The notes beneath the pieces are model-generated. The model worked only from the letters and a program-made list of their open reading frames with translations. It was not told the origin of the DNA and did no database searches. The position numbers and the translations under genes are program-made. Below, one piece after another: positions 50,288 to 59,043 of a DNA stretch of 64,000 nucleotides. Source of the stretch: Photobacterium proteolyticum (GTDB lineage: Bacteria; Pseudomonadota; Gammaproteobacteria; Enterobacterales; Vibrionaceae); NCBI RefSeq assembly GCF_001939735.1, contig NZ_MJIL01000045.1:1-64000 (forward strand), written 5' to 3'. Numbering within the stretch: the stretch's first letter is position 1; the number at the start of each line of letters is the position of its first letter.

Positions 50288-52132
50288 ATGTCATCTTGCA
50301 GCGCCGCCGTTTGTCAGCCAGCTTCTCTCGCGACCAGCGAACAGATCTTACAGGATGTGTTCGGCTATCAGGCCTTTCGTGTTGGCCAGCAAGAGGTGAT
50401 TGAGGCGATAGCGGAAGGCCGCGACAGCCTGGTGATCATGCCAACCGGTGGCGGTAAGTCGCTCTGTTATCAAATACCGGCCCTGATGCGTGACGGGCTG
50501 ACACTGGTGATCTCTCCGCTGATCTCGCTGATGAAGGATCAGGTTGACCAGCTCAAGGCTAACGGAGTGGCGGCCGACTACCTCAACTCGACCATGTCCC
50601 GCGAGGCTATGCAGGATACCTACCGCGCGATGCAGAGCGGCGAGGTTAAGCTGGTGTATGTTTCGCCGGAGCGGGTACTGACCCGTGATTTTCTCGAGCG
50701 TCTTTATGACATGCCACTGAGCCTGGTTGCCGTTGATGAAGCGCACTGTATTTCTCAGTGGGGGCATGACTTCCGCCCTGAATATGCGTCTCTGGGCACG
50801 CTGAAACAGCACTTTGACCAGCTGCCAATTATGGCCCTGACCGCAACGGCGGATGAAACGACCCGCAATGATATTGTCTCCCGGCTCGGTCTGGTTGAGC
50901 CGCATGTTTACCTGGGTAGTTTTGACCGCCCGAATATCCGCTATACCCTGCAGGAGAAGTACAAACCGATGTCGCAGCTGACCCGCTACCTGGGCGGCGT
51001 TCGCGGGCAGTGCGGGATTGTATATTGCAATAGCCGTAAACGGGTGGAGCAAATTACCGAAAAGTTGTGTGATAACGGGCTCCGGGCGGCGGCATATCAT
51101 GCCGGTCTGGAGCATGCCGAGCGAGTGAGGGTGCAAGAGGACTTTCAGCGGGACGATATTCATATCGTCGTCGCCACCGTGGCGTTCGGAATGGGCATCA
51201 ACAAGCCCAATGTCCGTTTTGTGGTGCATTACGATATCCCCCGTAATATCGAGTCCTATTATCAGGAAACCGGGCGGGCCGGCCGTGATGGTCTGCCGGC
51301 AGAAGCGGTGATGTTCTATGATCCGTCGGATTTGGCCTGGCTGCGCCGTTGTCTGGATGAAAAAGAGGAAGGGCCTCAGAAGCAGGTGGAAAGCCACAAG
51401 CTCAATGCAATGGGGGCGTTTGCTGAGGCGCAGACCTGTCGCCGCCAGGTATTGCTCAACTATTTTGGTGAATATCGGGAAGAGTCGTGCGGTAACTGTG
51501 ATATCTGCCTCGACCCGCCCAAGCGCTTTGCGGCGGTTGAAGCGGCTCAGAAAGCCCTGTCCTGCGTTTATCGGGTCAACCAGAGCTTTGGTATCAACCA
51601 TGTGGTGGATGTGATGCGTGGTATGCAGAACCAGCGTATCCGCGAGCACGGCCACGATAAGCTGAGCACCTATGGTATTGGCCGCGAGCATAGCCACGAG
51701 TTTTGGGTGAGTATTTTGCGCCAGCTGGTTCACCGGGGCTTTCTTACCCAGAGTATTGTCCGTAGCTCAACGTTGCAGCTGACCGAAAAGGCACGAGCGG
51801 TACTGCGCGCCGAAGTGGAGCTGGAGCTGGCGGTACCGCGATTGGATATTGCGACCCGCAGTGCGAAAAATGACAAGCTGGCCAACCGTCATTATGACAA
51901 AAAGCTGTTTGCCAAATTACGCAAGTTGCGCAAGGCCATTGCCGACGAGGAAGACTTGCCGCCGTATGTGGTGTTTAACGATGCCAGCCTGATGGAAATG
52001 GCGGAGATGCTGCCGACCTCGGCGGGTGAAATGCTGGCGGTGAACGGTGTCGGCCACCGTAAGCTGGAAAAGTACGGCAATGTATTTTTGAACGTGATCG
52101 AAGATCACCTGATGGCGGGTACCGGCGAGTAG
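50288..52132 (+). CDS. recQ: ATP-dependent DNA helicase RecQ
   Basis: RecQ is a 3'-5' helicase of recombination and fork repair. The 614-residue protein has the Walker A IMPTGGGKSLCYQIPAL (about residue 50), VISPLISLMKDQV, the DEAH box VDEAHCISQWGHDFRPEY, ALTATAD, GIVYCNSRKRVE, VATVAFGMGINKPNVRFV and QETGRAGRDGLPA. The zinc cysteines CRRQVLL and ESCGNCDIC follow, then the RQC and HRDC domains at the C-terminus. The ribosome binding site is weak (AGAG). Confidence 0.96.
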   Translation: MSSCSAAVCQPASLATSEQILQDVFGYQAFRVGQQEVIEAIAEGRDSLVIMPTGGGKSLCYQIPALMRDGLTLVISPLISLMKDQVDQLKANGVAADYLNSTMSREAMQDTYRAMQSGEVKLVYVSPERVLTRDFLERLYDMPLSLVAVDEAHCISQWGHDFRPEYASLGTLKQHFDQLPIMALTATADETTRNDIVSRLGLVEPHVYLGSFDRPNIRYTLQEKYKPMSQLTRYLGGVRGQCGIVYCNSRKRVEQITEKLCDNGLRAAAYHAGLEHAERVRVQEDFQRDDIHIVVATVAFGMGINKPNVRFVVHYDIPRNIESYYQETGRAGRDGLPAEAVMFYDPSDLAWLRRCLDEKEEGPQKQVESHKLNAMGAFAEAQTCRRQVLLNYFGEYREESCGNCDICLDPPKRFAAVEAAQKALSCVYRVNQSFGINHVVDVMRGMQNQRIREHGHDKLSTYGIGREHSHEFWVSILRQLVHRGFLTQSIVRSSTLQLTEKARAVLRAEVELELAVPRLDIATRSAKNDKLANRHYDKKLFAKLRKLRKAIADEEDLPPYVVFNDASLMEMAEMLPTSAGEMLAVNGVGHRKLEKYGNVFLNVIEDHLMAGTGE

Positions 52133-52135
52133 TAG

Positions 52136-52168
52136 ATAAAAAAATACCGGACATTCCGAGTCCGGTAT
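52136..52168 (-). terminator. hairpin after recQ with the T tract on the minus strand
   Basis: ATACCGGAC (52144-52152) pairs perfectly with GTCCGGTAT (52160-52168). The A run lies to the left, so read on the minus strand the stem is followed by TTTTTTTATC. On the plus strand (recQ) the T tract is missing. No minus-strand gene is evident in the following 305-base gap (52133-52437), which holds nothing else I can name. Confidence 0.45.
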
Positions 52169-52437
52169 AAATGCGTTTAAGAAACATAACGAGTATGTTC
52201 TGTTCGCTACAAAACAGCTTGCGTATTTGGTGAGAATGTTAATATCACCTGTTGCTAGGGAATCGGAAACCGACGGGATGTGTTTCCAGCGACTAGGCAA
52301 CGAGCTTATAAAAACATGGATCAGCCGTGCTGGCTATAGCCCCTTTATTGCTTGATACGCATAGAAACACTTGGTTACAGGAAAGCCGCCTAGACCGTAT
52401 GGGAGGTGGGCTTGTCGTAGATAAAAAGGAATATGTA

Positions 52438-52743
52438 ATGACTGTCTCTTCCTCGCCGTTTGTTTGTCGGGAGCTTGATTTGGAGCAGGGGCTACTGCTG
52501 ATCGGTGGCCCTGAATTCGATTTTGATAGTTTTCCTGCGCTAGCCGAACAGTTCCTGACACAGATCGATGCGACGGTTGTCGAACGAGAGCTTAATGCCG
52601 ATCTGCATGTGTGGCTGATTGATTTCGAAGGTTGCCGGCTGATGCTCAAGGGCGAACATTATGCCGGAGCTCTGTGGCTGGAGTGGCTGTCGCCTAATGA
52701 TAGCGAGACGCTGGCCTTTCTGGCTACCCTGCTTACAGGCTGA
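52438..52743 (+). CDS. DUF3630 family protein
   Basis: This 101-residue acidic soluble protein matches the DUF3630 family of Vibrio-related bacteria. It starts MTVSSSPFVCRELDLEQGLLL, and has LHVWLIDFEGCRLMLKGEHYAGALWLEWL. AAGGA lies eight bases before ATG 52438; the frame is open for another 111 bases upstream but without a ribosome binding site. The function is unknown. It stands between recQ and yhhQ. Confidence 0.8.
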   Translation: MTVSSSPFVCRELDLEQGLLLIGGPEFDFDSFPALAEQFLTQIDATVVERELNADLHVWLIDFEGCRLMLKGEHYAGALWLEWLSPNDSETLAFLATLLTG

Positions 52744-52914
52744 TCAAATTGCTTTTTTTGTCAGCAAACGATTGCACAGATTGAAAGCCATGATCAGGGC
52801 TAGGCAACCTGGGCGGTTAATGTATAATCGCCGCTTCGGTTGCTGCGGGCAGGTATGAGAGCCTGGCTGTAGTGTTTTGGGTTCCCTCTCCCCCAATGAC
52901 AAAAAGGTCTGACA

Positions 52915-53592
52915 ATGACTGCATCTCAATTTTCTCTCGCGCAGCAGCGCAAAGCCTTATCGTTCCTTGTTGTATTCCACCTGCTGATTATTGCCTCGAG
53001 CAATTATCTGGTACAACTGCCGTTTACCATTTTTGGTTTTCATACCACCTGGGGCGCCTTTACCTTTCCGTTCATCTTTCTGGCCACTGATCTGACAGTA
53101 AGAATTTTTGGCGCGGCTATGGCACGACAGATCATACTGCGGGTGATGCTGCCGGCACTGGCCATTTCCTATGTGTTGTCGGTGCTGTTCTATCAGGGTG
53201 AGTATCAGGGCTGGTCCCATTTAGGTGAGTTTAATCTGTTTGTAGCCCGTATCGCGATAGCCAGCTTCATGGCCTATCTGCTGGGACAGATCATGGATGT
53301 CTCGGTGTTTAACCGCCTGCGCCAGACCAAGCAGTGGTGGGTGGCACCAAGCTGCTCGACTATTTTTGGTAATGCCCTGGATACGGTAGCGTTTTTTGCC
53401 ATTGCGTTTTATAACAGCCCGGATCCGTTTATGGCGGAAAACTGGGTCGAGATCGCGCTGGTGGATTACAGCTTTAAACTGATCATCAGTCTTGGCTTGT
53501 TTGTGCCTATGTACGGGGTACTGCTCAATTACCTGATCAAGCGCCTGACGACGATTACCCCCAAGCTGGAGTCTCAGCAGGGGCTTATCTGA
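52915..53592 (+). CDS. yhhQ: queuosine precursor transporter YhhQ
   Basis: YhhQ imports preQ0/preQ1 for queuosine tRNA modification. The 225-residue, six-helix protein follows E. coli YhhQ closely: SSNYLVQLPFTIFGFHTTWG, FPFIFLATDLTVRIFGA, FNLFVARIAIASFMAYLLGQ, VFNRLRQ, FMAENWVEIALVDYSFK and PMYGVLLNYL. A TATAAT at 52823-52828 suggests a leader of roughly 80 bases. I looked for a preQ1 riboswitch in it and did not see one. Confidence 0.94.
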   Translation: MTASQFSLAQQRKALSFLVVFHLLIIASSNYLVQLPFTIFGFHTTWGAFTFPFIFLATDLTVRIFGAAMARQIILRVMLPALAISYVLSVLFYQGEYQGWSHLGEFNLFVARIAIASFMAYLLGQIMDVSVFNRLRQTKQWWVAPSCSTIFGNALDTVAFFAIAFYNSPDPFMAENWVEIALVDYSFKLIISLGLFVPMYGVLLNYLIKRLTTITPKLESQQGLI

Positions 53593-53615
53593 TACAATAA
53601 AGGGTATAGACTTAC

Positions 53616-53639
53616 AGCCGACGCCATGTCGGCTTTTTT
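53616..53639 (+). terminator. terminator after yhhQ
   Basis: AGCCGAC (53616-53622) pairs with GTCGGCT (53628-53634) around GCCAT, followed by five T. Confidence 0.88.
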
Positions 53640-53666
53640 GTACCCTAAGAAGTAGGAGCAGGAGTG

Positions 53667-54104
53667 ATGAAGATACGCCAGGCAAGTTTGACTGAAGCCG
53701 CACAGGTGCTGGCTCAGATCAGTGAGTTTGCCCAGCCAGCCGATGAACATGCGCTTGAAGTTCGATTGAAAGGCAGAGCACCGTTGATCCTCGTGGCTGA
53801 ACTGGATGAGCAGCTGGTCGGGGTAAAAATCGGCTACCGCCTGTCCGAGACGTGTTTTTATAGCTGGTTGGGGGGCGTGGCACCCGAGGGGCGGTGTAGC
53901 GGGGTGGCGCAGGCGCTGTTGGAGGCACAGGAAACCTGGGTGAAACAGCAGGGCTTTGAGGAACTGCGGGTCAAATCGCGTAACCGCTTCCCAGCGATGT
54001 TGAGGTTATTGCTAAGAAATGGCTATCTGATTGAACATATGGAGAAAAAAGACGGGCTTGAAGACTATAGGCTGCATTTTGTGAAGAACCTGGCAATTAA
54101 ATGA
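53667..54104 (+). CDS. GNAT-family N-acetyltransferase
   Basis: The 145-residue protein has the GNAT fold: KIRQASLTEAAQVLAQI at the start, LVAELDEQLVGVKIGYRL, and the acetyl-CoA region VAPEGRCSGVAQALLEAQETW, followed by FEELRVKSRNRFPAMLRLLLRNGY. The usual Q/RxxGxG/A loop reads RCSGVA. The substrate is unknown. ATG 53667 has GGAGCAGGAG upstream. RyhB follows it. Confidence 0.85.
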   Translation: MKIRQASLTEAAQVLAQISEFAQPADEHALEVRLKGRAPLILVAELDEQLVGVKIGYRLSETCFYSWLGGVAPEGRCSGVAQALLEAQETWVKQQGFEELRVKSRNRFPAMLRLLLRNGYLIEHMEKKDGLEDYRLHFVKNLAIK

Positions 54105-54135
54105 CAATTATTCGCGATAAAATACTTGCATCTTA

Positions 54136-54157
54136 AATGAGAATGGTTATTATTAAC
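54136..54157. promoter_or_regulatory. Fur box over the ryhB promoter
   Basis: AATGAGAATGGTTATTATTAAC resembles the Fur consensus of NAT(A/T)AT hexamers. It overlaps a promoter with TTGCAT (54126-54131) and TATTAT (54148-54153), spaced 16 bases. That puts transcription start near 54160. Repression by Fur-iron is the known control of RyhB. Confidence 0.75.
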
Positions 54158-54159
54158 TT

Positions 54160-54341
54160 GCACTCAGCGAGGGAGAACAGCAAAAGGTTCCCTTGTTTGA
54201 AGGCACGACATTGCTCACATTGCTTCCAGTGTACTTCAGCGACGGTCTGTGTTTTTAGTGTAGGGCTGAAAACGAACACCAATTCTGCTGAGCGGCGCTT
54301 ACCGGGTACTCATAACCTCAGGTAACGCCGCTTTTTCTTTT
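54160..54341 (+). ncRNA. ryhB: RyhB, iron-responsive small RNA
   Basis: The core GCACGACATTGCTCACATTG followed by CTTCCAGTGT (54203-54232) is nearly identical to the conserved pairing region of E. coli RyhB. The ends were placed from a promoter under a Fur box and a terminator (AGCGGCG-C-TTACC with GGTAA-CGCCGCT, then TTTTTCTTTT, 54291-54341). The RNA is about 180 nt, longer than the 90-nt E. coli form, as in Vibrio. RyhB with Hfq represses iron-using proteins when iron is scarce. A 62-residue frame across it is chance. Confidence 0.93.
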
Positions 54342-54348
54342 CTGGCGC

Positions 54349-54999
54349 CTAGGCCAGCTTCACCAGTTCCTTCACCAGCTTGTTGATACCGCTTGCCGCC
54401 TCCGAGATACTGCCTGCCAGCATATAGGCTGGGGTCGTCAGGATGCGTCGCTTTTGATCCAGTACGAAGTCGTTAACCGGACAATTGATGTGTTCGCCTC
54501 CCATCTTGTTGAAGGCGATGGCGGTATCCTGATCGGTACCAATGGTCCCTTTGGCTCCCGGGCCGTAGATTGTTGGGATCAGGGTTGGGGCAATACACAA
54601 ATAGGCGGCAGGCTTTTCTTCTTTGGCAAAGGCCTGGCAGGCTCTTTTCACTTCCGGATTTACTTCGCAACCGGCCCCGGTGAACGCGAAATCGGAGAGA
54701 TTTTTGGCGGCGCCAAATCCGCCCGGCAGTAACAGGGCATCGTAGTCGGCGGCATTGAGGTTGACGATATCGTCAATATTGCCTCGGGCAATACGGGCAG
54801 CCTCGACCAGTACGTTGCGGGTTTCATCCATTTCTGCGCCGGTGATGTGGTTAATGACATGGTGCTGGGCAATATTGGGGGCGAAACAGTGCCAGGTTGC
54901 GCCTTCTTGCTCGATGGCATGCAGCGCCAATACGGCCTCGTGGATTTCAGCTCCGTCAAATACTCCTGAGCCGCTTAAAATAACTGCGATTCTCTTCAT
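54349..54999 (-). CDS. elbB: ElbB, DJ-1/PfpI-like glyoxalase
   Basis: ElbB is a class I glutamine-amidotransferase-like protein with reported glyoxalase activity, once linked to isoprenoid synthesis. The 217-residue product has KRIAVILSGSGVFDGAEIHEAV, ALLLPGGFGAAKNLSDFA, the nucleophile elbow AAYLCIAPTLIP (Cys about 134) and KGTIGTDQDTA. ATG 54999 has AAGGA eight bases upstream; the frame is open 39 bases further. It is convergent with ryhB, whose terminator ends eight bases away. Confidence 0.92.
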   Translation of the reverse strand: MKRIAVILSGSGVFDGAEIHEAVLALHAIEQEGATWHCFAPNIAQHHVINHITGAEMDETRNVLVEAARIARGNIDDIVNLNAADYDALLLPGGFGAAKNLSDFAFTGAGCEVNPEVKRACQAFAKEEKPAAYLCIAPTLIPTIYGPGAKGTIGTDQDTAIAFNKMGGEHINCPVNDFVLDQKRRILTTPAYMLAGSISEAASGINKLVKELVKLA

Positions 55000-55056
55000 T
55001 TTGGCTTCCTTTATGGTCAGATATGTCTGTTTTTGCATTCAGATATTCTTATTTCA

Positions 55057-55223
55057 GATCGATATGTTAACTTTTTCCACAATTAATGATCATTTTAGGA
55101 TCGAGGATCCATTTTTGCTTAAGATCTTAAGTTGTTGATTTATATTGAGTTGAATGAAAATTGCATAATTTTCATGTTTTTTGATCAACTGTTTGATTTT
55201 AAATACTAACAAAGTTATCCACA
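55057..55223. promoter_or_regulatory. AT-rich region upstream of polA with clustered GATC sites and DnaA boxes
   Basis: This part of the 324-base gap before polA has six GATC sites (55057, 55088, 55099, 55106, 55123, 55183). It holds a perfect DnaA box TTATCCACA (55215-55223) and a second match TTTTCCACA (55073-55081). TTGATC (55182-55187) and TACTAA about 17 bases on could form the polA promoter. Control of polA by DnaA and Dam methylation is a reasonable inference, unproven here. Confidence 0.5.
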
Positions 55224-55323
55224 GATAATGGTGGCTTGGTGGAAAACATCAGTTAACACTTGCTGGCTGTCATGGCATTCTAGTGCCCTAACTCTTTCAT
55301 CCCCCGGATATAAGAATATCGTT

Positions 55324-58095
55324 ATGGCAACTATCCCTGAAAATCCACTTATCCTGATTGATGGATCCTCTTATCTCTATCGCGCCTATCACGCAGCACC
55401 AAACTTCACGAACTCGGACGGTGAGCCGACGGGAGCAGTATTTGGTGTCGTGAATATGTTGCGTAGTCTTCTGCGCCAGTTTTCAACCGAGCATATTGCG
55501 GTGATCTTTGATGCCAAGGGCAAAACCTTCCGTGATGATATGTATCCGGAATATAAGGCCAACCGCCCGCCGATGCCGGACGATCTTCGGGGGCAGATTG
55601 AGCCGCTGCATGCTGTGATCAAGGCAATGGGACTGCCGTTGATCTCGATTTCTGGGGTTGAGGCGGACGATGTGATCGGCACCCTGGCTACTCAGGCATC
55701 GAAAGAGAACATGCCGGTATTGATCAGCACCGGTGATAAAGACATGGCCCAGCTGGTGGATCAGAACATTACCCTGATCAATACCATGACCGATGTCGTG
55801 ATGGATCCGGCCGGTGTTGTTGATAAGTTCGGGATCGGTCCTGAGCTGATCATCGACTACCTGGCCTTGATGGGCGATAAAGTGGATAACATTCCGGGTG
55901 TACCCGGGGTCGGTGAAAAGACGGCCAAGGCGCTGCTGACCGGGATCGGTGGTCTGGATGCATTGTATGACAACCTGGAGGCGATCCCGCCATTGGGTTT
56001 CCGTGGCTCGAAGACGATGCCGAAGAAACTGGAAGAACATAAAGAGGCGGCGTACCTGTCCTACGAGCTGGCAACGATCAAGCTGGATGTCGAGCTGGAT
56101 GTGACCCCGGATCAACTGCGTAAAGGTGAGCCTGATACCGACGAGCTGATAAAGCTGTTCGGCAAACTGCAGTTCCGCCGCTGGCTGGCAGAAATGCTCG
56201 ATGGCGGTGACGGCAAGATTGTGGCCGAGGAACAGTCTGCTCAGCCTGCGGCTGAGAAAAAAGCAGTGGCACCGACCATTGATCGCAGCGGTTATGAAAC
56301 CGTACTCGATGAAGCGGCGTTTACCGGCTGGCTGGAGCAGCTTAAGGGCGCTGAGGTCGTGGCATTCGATACCGAGACCGACGGTCTGGATTATATGACG
56401 GCCAATTTGGTCGGGTTATCGTTTGCCGTCGAGGAAGGCAAGGCGGCCTATGTGCCTGTTGCCCATGATTACCTTGATGCACCGGCTCAGCTGGATCGCG
56501 ACTGGGTACTGGAGCAGCTCAAGCCGTTGCTGGAAGATCCGCAGCAAGCCAAGGTCGGGCAGAACCTTAAATTTGATGCCAGCATTCTGGCTCGCTATGG
56601 CATCGAGATGCAAGGTATTCGCTACGACACTATGCTGGAGTCTTATGTCTACAACAGTGTGGTCGGCCGTCACGATATGGACAGCCTGTCCCTTCGCTAC
56701 CTCGAACACAAGACCATTAGCTTTGAAGAGATTGCCGGCAAGGGCAAGAAGCAGCTGACGTTCAACCAGATTGATTTGGAACAGGCCGGGCCATATGCCG
56801 CAGAAGATGCCGACATTACGCTGCGTCTGCACAATTTACTGATAGAGAAAGTGAGCGCCGACGAGAAGCTGAAATCGGTGTTTGACGATATCGAGATGCC
56901 GCTGGTACCTGTATTGTCACGCATGGAGCGTACCGGGGTCTTGATTGACAGCATGCTGCTTAGCGCACAGTCGAGTGAAATTGCCGTTCGCCTTGATGAG
57001 TTGGAAAAGAAAGCCTTCGAGATTGCTGATCAGGAATTCAATCTCAGCTCGCCAAAGCAGCTGCAGGCTATCCTGTTTGAGAAGATGGGGCTGCCGGTAC
57101 TGAAGAAAACACCGTCAGGTGCGCCTTCCACCAATGAAGAGGTGCTGCAGGAGCTGGCACTGGACTATCCGCTGCCGAAACTGATCCTGGAGTATCGCGG
57201 CTTGGCCAAGCTGAAATCGACCTACACGGACAAGCTGCCTAAGATGGTCAACCCGGCGACAGGGCGTGTGCATACCTCTTATCATCAGGCTGTGACTGCG
57301 ACCGGGCGTCTGTCATCCAGTGATCCGAACTTGCAGAACATTCCGGTTCGTAACGAAGAAGGTCGCCGGATCCGCCAGGCATTTATCGCTCCGACGGGGT
57401 ATAAAGTGTTGGCTGTCGACTACTCGCAAATCGAGCTTCGGATCATGGCACACCTCTCCGGGGATCAGGCGCTGCTTGATGCGTTCAGACACGGCAAAGA
57501 TATTCACGCCGCGACGGCGGCAGAAATTCTGGGCCTGCCAATTGAGTCGGTGACCAGCGAACAGCGTCGCCGCGCCAAGGCCATCAACTTTGGCCTGATT
57601 TACGGTATGAGTGCCTTTGGCCTGGCGAAACAGCTTGATATGGGCCGTAATGAAGCGCAGGACTATATGAACCTGTATTTCGAGCGCTACCCGGGCGTGT
57701 TGGAATATATGGAAAGCACTCGCACGACAGCAAGCGAGCAGGGATATGTAGAAACCCTGTTCGGTCGTCGTTTGTATCTGCCGGACATCAAGTCCCGCAA
57801 CGGTATGCGTCGCAAGGCGGCTGAACGCGCTGCGATCAATGCCCCGATGCAGGGAACGGCTGCCGATATTATCAAGCGCGCGATGGTGCTGGTCGATCAG
57901 TGGGTTGCAGAACAAGAGACTGGTCGGGTTCGACTTCTGATGCAAGTTCATGACGAACTTGTCTTTGAAGTACAGGAGTCGGAACTGGAAAGCGTGAGTG
58001 CGGAAATCCGCCGCCTGATGGAATCAGCGGCTGAACTGGATGTCCCATTGATTGCTGATGCCGGTACTGGCGATAACTGGGACCAGGCACACTAA
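55324..58095 (+). CDS. polA: DNA polymerase I
   Basis: The 923-residue product has all three domains. The 5'-3' exonuclease (about 1-290) shows [17 protein letters not shown] and [12 protein letters not shown]. The proofreading exonuclease (about 325-520) keeps its metal ligands in [20 protein letters not shown] and [11 protein letters not shown]. The polymerase has motif [21 protein letters not shown] (about 696), motif [20 protein letters not shown] (about 748) and motif [13 protein letters not shown] (about 873). I chose ATG 55324 ([13 protein letters not shown]); the frame runs 96 bases further without support. Confidence 0.97.
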   Translation: MATIPENPLILIDGSSYLYRAYHAAPNFTNSDGEPTGAVFGVVNMLRSLLRQFSTEHIAVIFDAKGKTFRDDMYPEYKANRPPMPDDLRGQIEPLHAVIKAMGLPLISISGVEADDVIGTLATQASKENMPVLISTGDKDMAQLVDQNITLINTMTDVVMDPAGVVDKFGIGPELIIDYLALMGDKVDNIPGVPGVGEKTAKALLTGIGGLDALYDNLEAIPPLGFRGSKTMPKKLEEHKEAAYLSYELATIKLDVELDVTPDQLRKGEPDTDELIKLFGKLQFRRWLAEMLDGGDGKIVAEEQSAQPAAEKKAVAPTIDRSGYETVLDEAAFTGWLEQLKGAEVVAFDTETDGLDYMTANLVGLSFAVEEGKAAYVPVAHDYLDAPAQLDRDWVLEQLKPLLEDPQQAKVGQNLKFDASILARYGIEMQGIRYDTMLESYVYNSVVGRHDMDSLSLRYLEHKTISFEEIAGKGKKQLTFNQIDLEQAGPYAAEDADITLRLHNLLIEKVSADEKLKSVFDDIEMPLVPVLSRMERTGVLIDSMLLSAQSSEIAVRLDELEKKAFEIADQEFNLSSPKQLQAILFEKMGLPVLKKTPSGAPSTNEEVLQELALDYPLPKLILEYRGLAKLKSTYTDKLPKMVNPATGRVHTSYHQAVTATGRLSSSDPNLQNIPVRNEEGRRIRQAFIAPTGYKVLAVDYSQIELRIMAHLSGDQALLDAFRHGKDIHAATAAEILGLPIESVTSEQRRRAKAINFGLIYGMSAFGLAKQLDMGRNEAQDYMNLYFERYPGVLEYMESTRTTASEQGYVETLFGRRLYLPDIKSRNGMRRKAAERAAINAPMQGTAADIIKRAMVLVDQWVAEQETGRVRLLMQVHDELVFEVQESELESVSAEIRRLMESAAELDVPLIADAGTGDNWDQAH

Positions 58096-58130
58096 ACATT
58101 AGCCTGCTCGGCTTTGTGGTTTAGAAAAGG

Positions 58131-58159
58131 ATAGCTGGCGGTATGCCAGCTATTTTTTT
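58131..58159 (+). terminator. terminator after polA
   Basis: ATAGCTGGC (58131-58139) pairs perfectly with GCCAGCTAT (58145-58153), followed by six T. Confidence 0.92.
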
Positions 58160-58272
58160 ATGAAAATTAAAGAATGGTAAAATTACTATTAGGTAAAGTT
58201 AGTTACGAATTTCTGAAAAAAAATTACAAAAATGACTTTTCAAATCTGTGCAATTGATATACAGTTATCGGC

Positions 58273-58374
58273 GTAGGGTACAGAGGTAAGATGTTCTATC
58301 TTTCAGACCTTTTGTTTCACGTTATTGGATTTGGCTGATTCAGCCGCCCTGGTCTTTTGACCAGGGCGTTTTTT
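58273..58374 (+). ncRNA. spf: Spot 42 small RNA
   Basis: GTAGGGTACAGAGGTAAG followed by ATGTTCTATCTTTCAGACC matches the 5' half of E. coli Spot 42 almost exactly, and the GGATTTGGCTGA segment is also kept. The end is the hairpin CGCCCTGGTC-TTTT-GACCAGGGCG with six T. It lies downstream of polA as in E. coli. Spot 42 is repressed by cAMP-CRP and pairs with mRNAs of secondary carbon metabolism. The promoter probably uses TATACA (58258-58263); a TGTGC half-site is nearby but no good CRP palindrome is seen. Confidence 0.96.
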
Positions 58375-58608
58375 ATTTTGGCGTCCAAAAAAATCCCGCC
58401 TGTTGTTTTTTCTTGCTTTGATTTCCTGCTTTGCCTACTCATATCGTTATATTGCTCAATAAATATGCGTATTGTTGCTTGTGTGTTTAATATCAACCAA
58501 CTTTGGCAGAGTGGTCTATTGCCTGTCGGAAATAAAGGTAAGCTTTAAGTGTTTTTGATTTTAGAGTAATTACTTTAATTTTTGTCAATAGAGCGGTATA
58601 ATCATGCA

Positions 58609-58706
58609 CGCTTCTTGTTCATATTTGTTTTTGGTAGCGGGTCGATGAACCGGCTAGCCAACACATCCATGAAAATGCCACCCCCGATTTGGGGTGGCTT
58701 TTTTTT
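58609..58706 (+). ncRNA. candidate small RNA between spf and engB
   Basis: A perfect -10 (TATAAT 58597-58602) is followed by about 100 bases without a reading frame. The stretch ends in a strong terminator, GCCACCCC-CGATTT-GGGGTGGC and eight T (58677-58706). A further foldable segment, GGTAGCGGGTC with AACCGGCTAGCC, lies at 58633-58659. The -35 is poor. From memory, a conserved Vibrionaceae sRNA (VSsrna24 in Aliivibrio salmonicida) maps to this interval; that link is unverified. Confidence 0.65.
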
Positions 58707-58976
58707 CGCCTTCTTATTCATAGAAATGTAATTTACTTCCATATGCAGCAGTATGCGCCTGTGTTTTGATCGTCATTAATTTGCGACAAAAAACAACTGG
58801 TGCTGTTTTTGCGGCCAAACGGCTAAAAACTGGAGTTTAGGGTGAGGCAACGCGGGCGGGAAGCTGATAGATGTGATTAAAAAGCAGACAAAATCGGGAT
58901 AAAAAACTTGCGTTGGTGAGGGAATTCATTGATCCTTTTAGGACAAAAATAAAAACCTCCTATTTCTCTCCCGTTG

Positions 58977-59002
58977 CCCCACCTGGAAGGTGGGGAATTT
59001 TT
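58977..59002 (+). terminator. hairpin between the sRNA region and engB
   Basis: CCCCACCT (58977-58984) pairs perfectly with AGGTGGGG (58988-58995) around GGA, followed by AATTTTT on the plus strand. It is 40 bases after the end of minus-strand engB, where it has no T tract. The plus-strand transcript it would end is unknown. I see nothing else in 58707-58976. Confidence 0.5.
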
Positions 59003-59043
59003 ATGGCCCTGTCCATAGAGCCATACACACTCGCTTACGTTAG

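Noticed and set aside
52293..52649. 118-residue serine-rich minus-strand frame after recQ
   Set aside because: It is the shadow of the DUF3630 gene and shows no ribosome binding site, despite the minus-strand terminator beyond it.
52744..52914. preQ1 riboswitch in front of the queuosine precursor transporter
   Set aside because: The leader lacks the preQ1-I core and any recognisable pseudoknot; only a TATAAT was found.
54137..54325. 62-residue frame between the GNAT gene and elbB
   Set aside because: It coincides with RyhB; the conserved RNA core explains the sequence.
58240..58272. CRP site at the Spot 42 promoter
   Set aside because: A TGTGC half-site is present but the second half (TCACA) is absent; CRP control is known for the family but not shown here.
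58357..58548. 63-residue frame downstream of Spot 42
   Set aside because: It begins inside the Spot 42 terminator and has no ribosome binding site.
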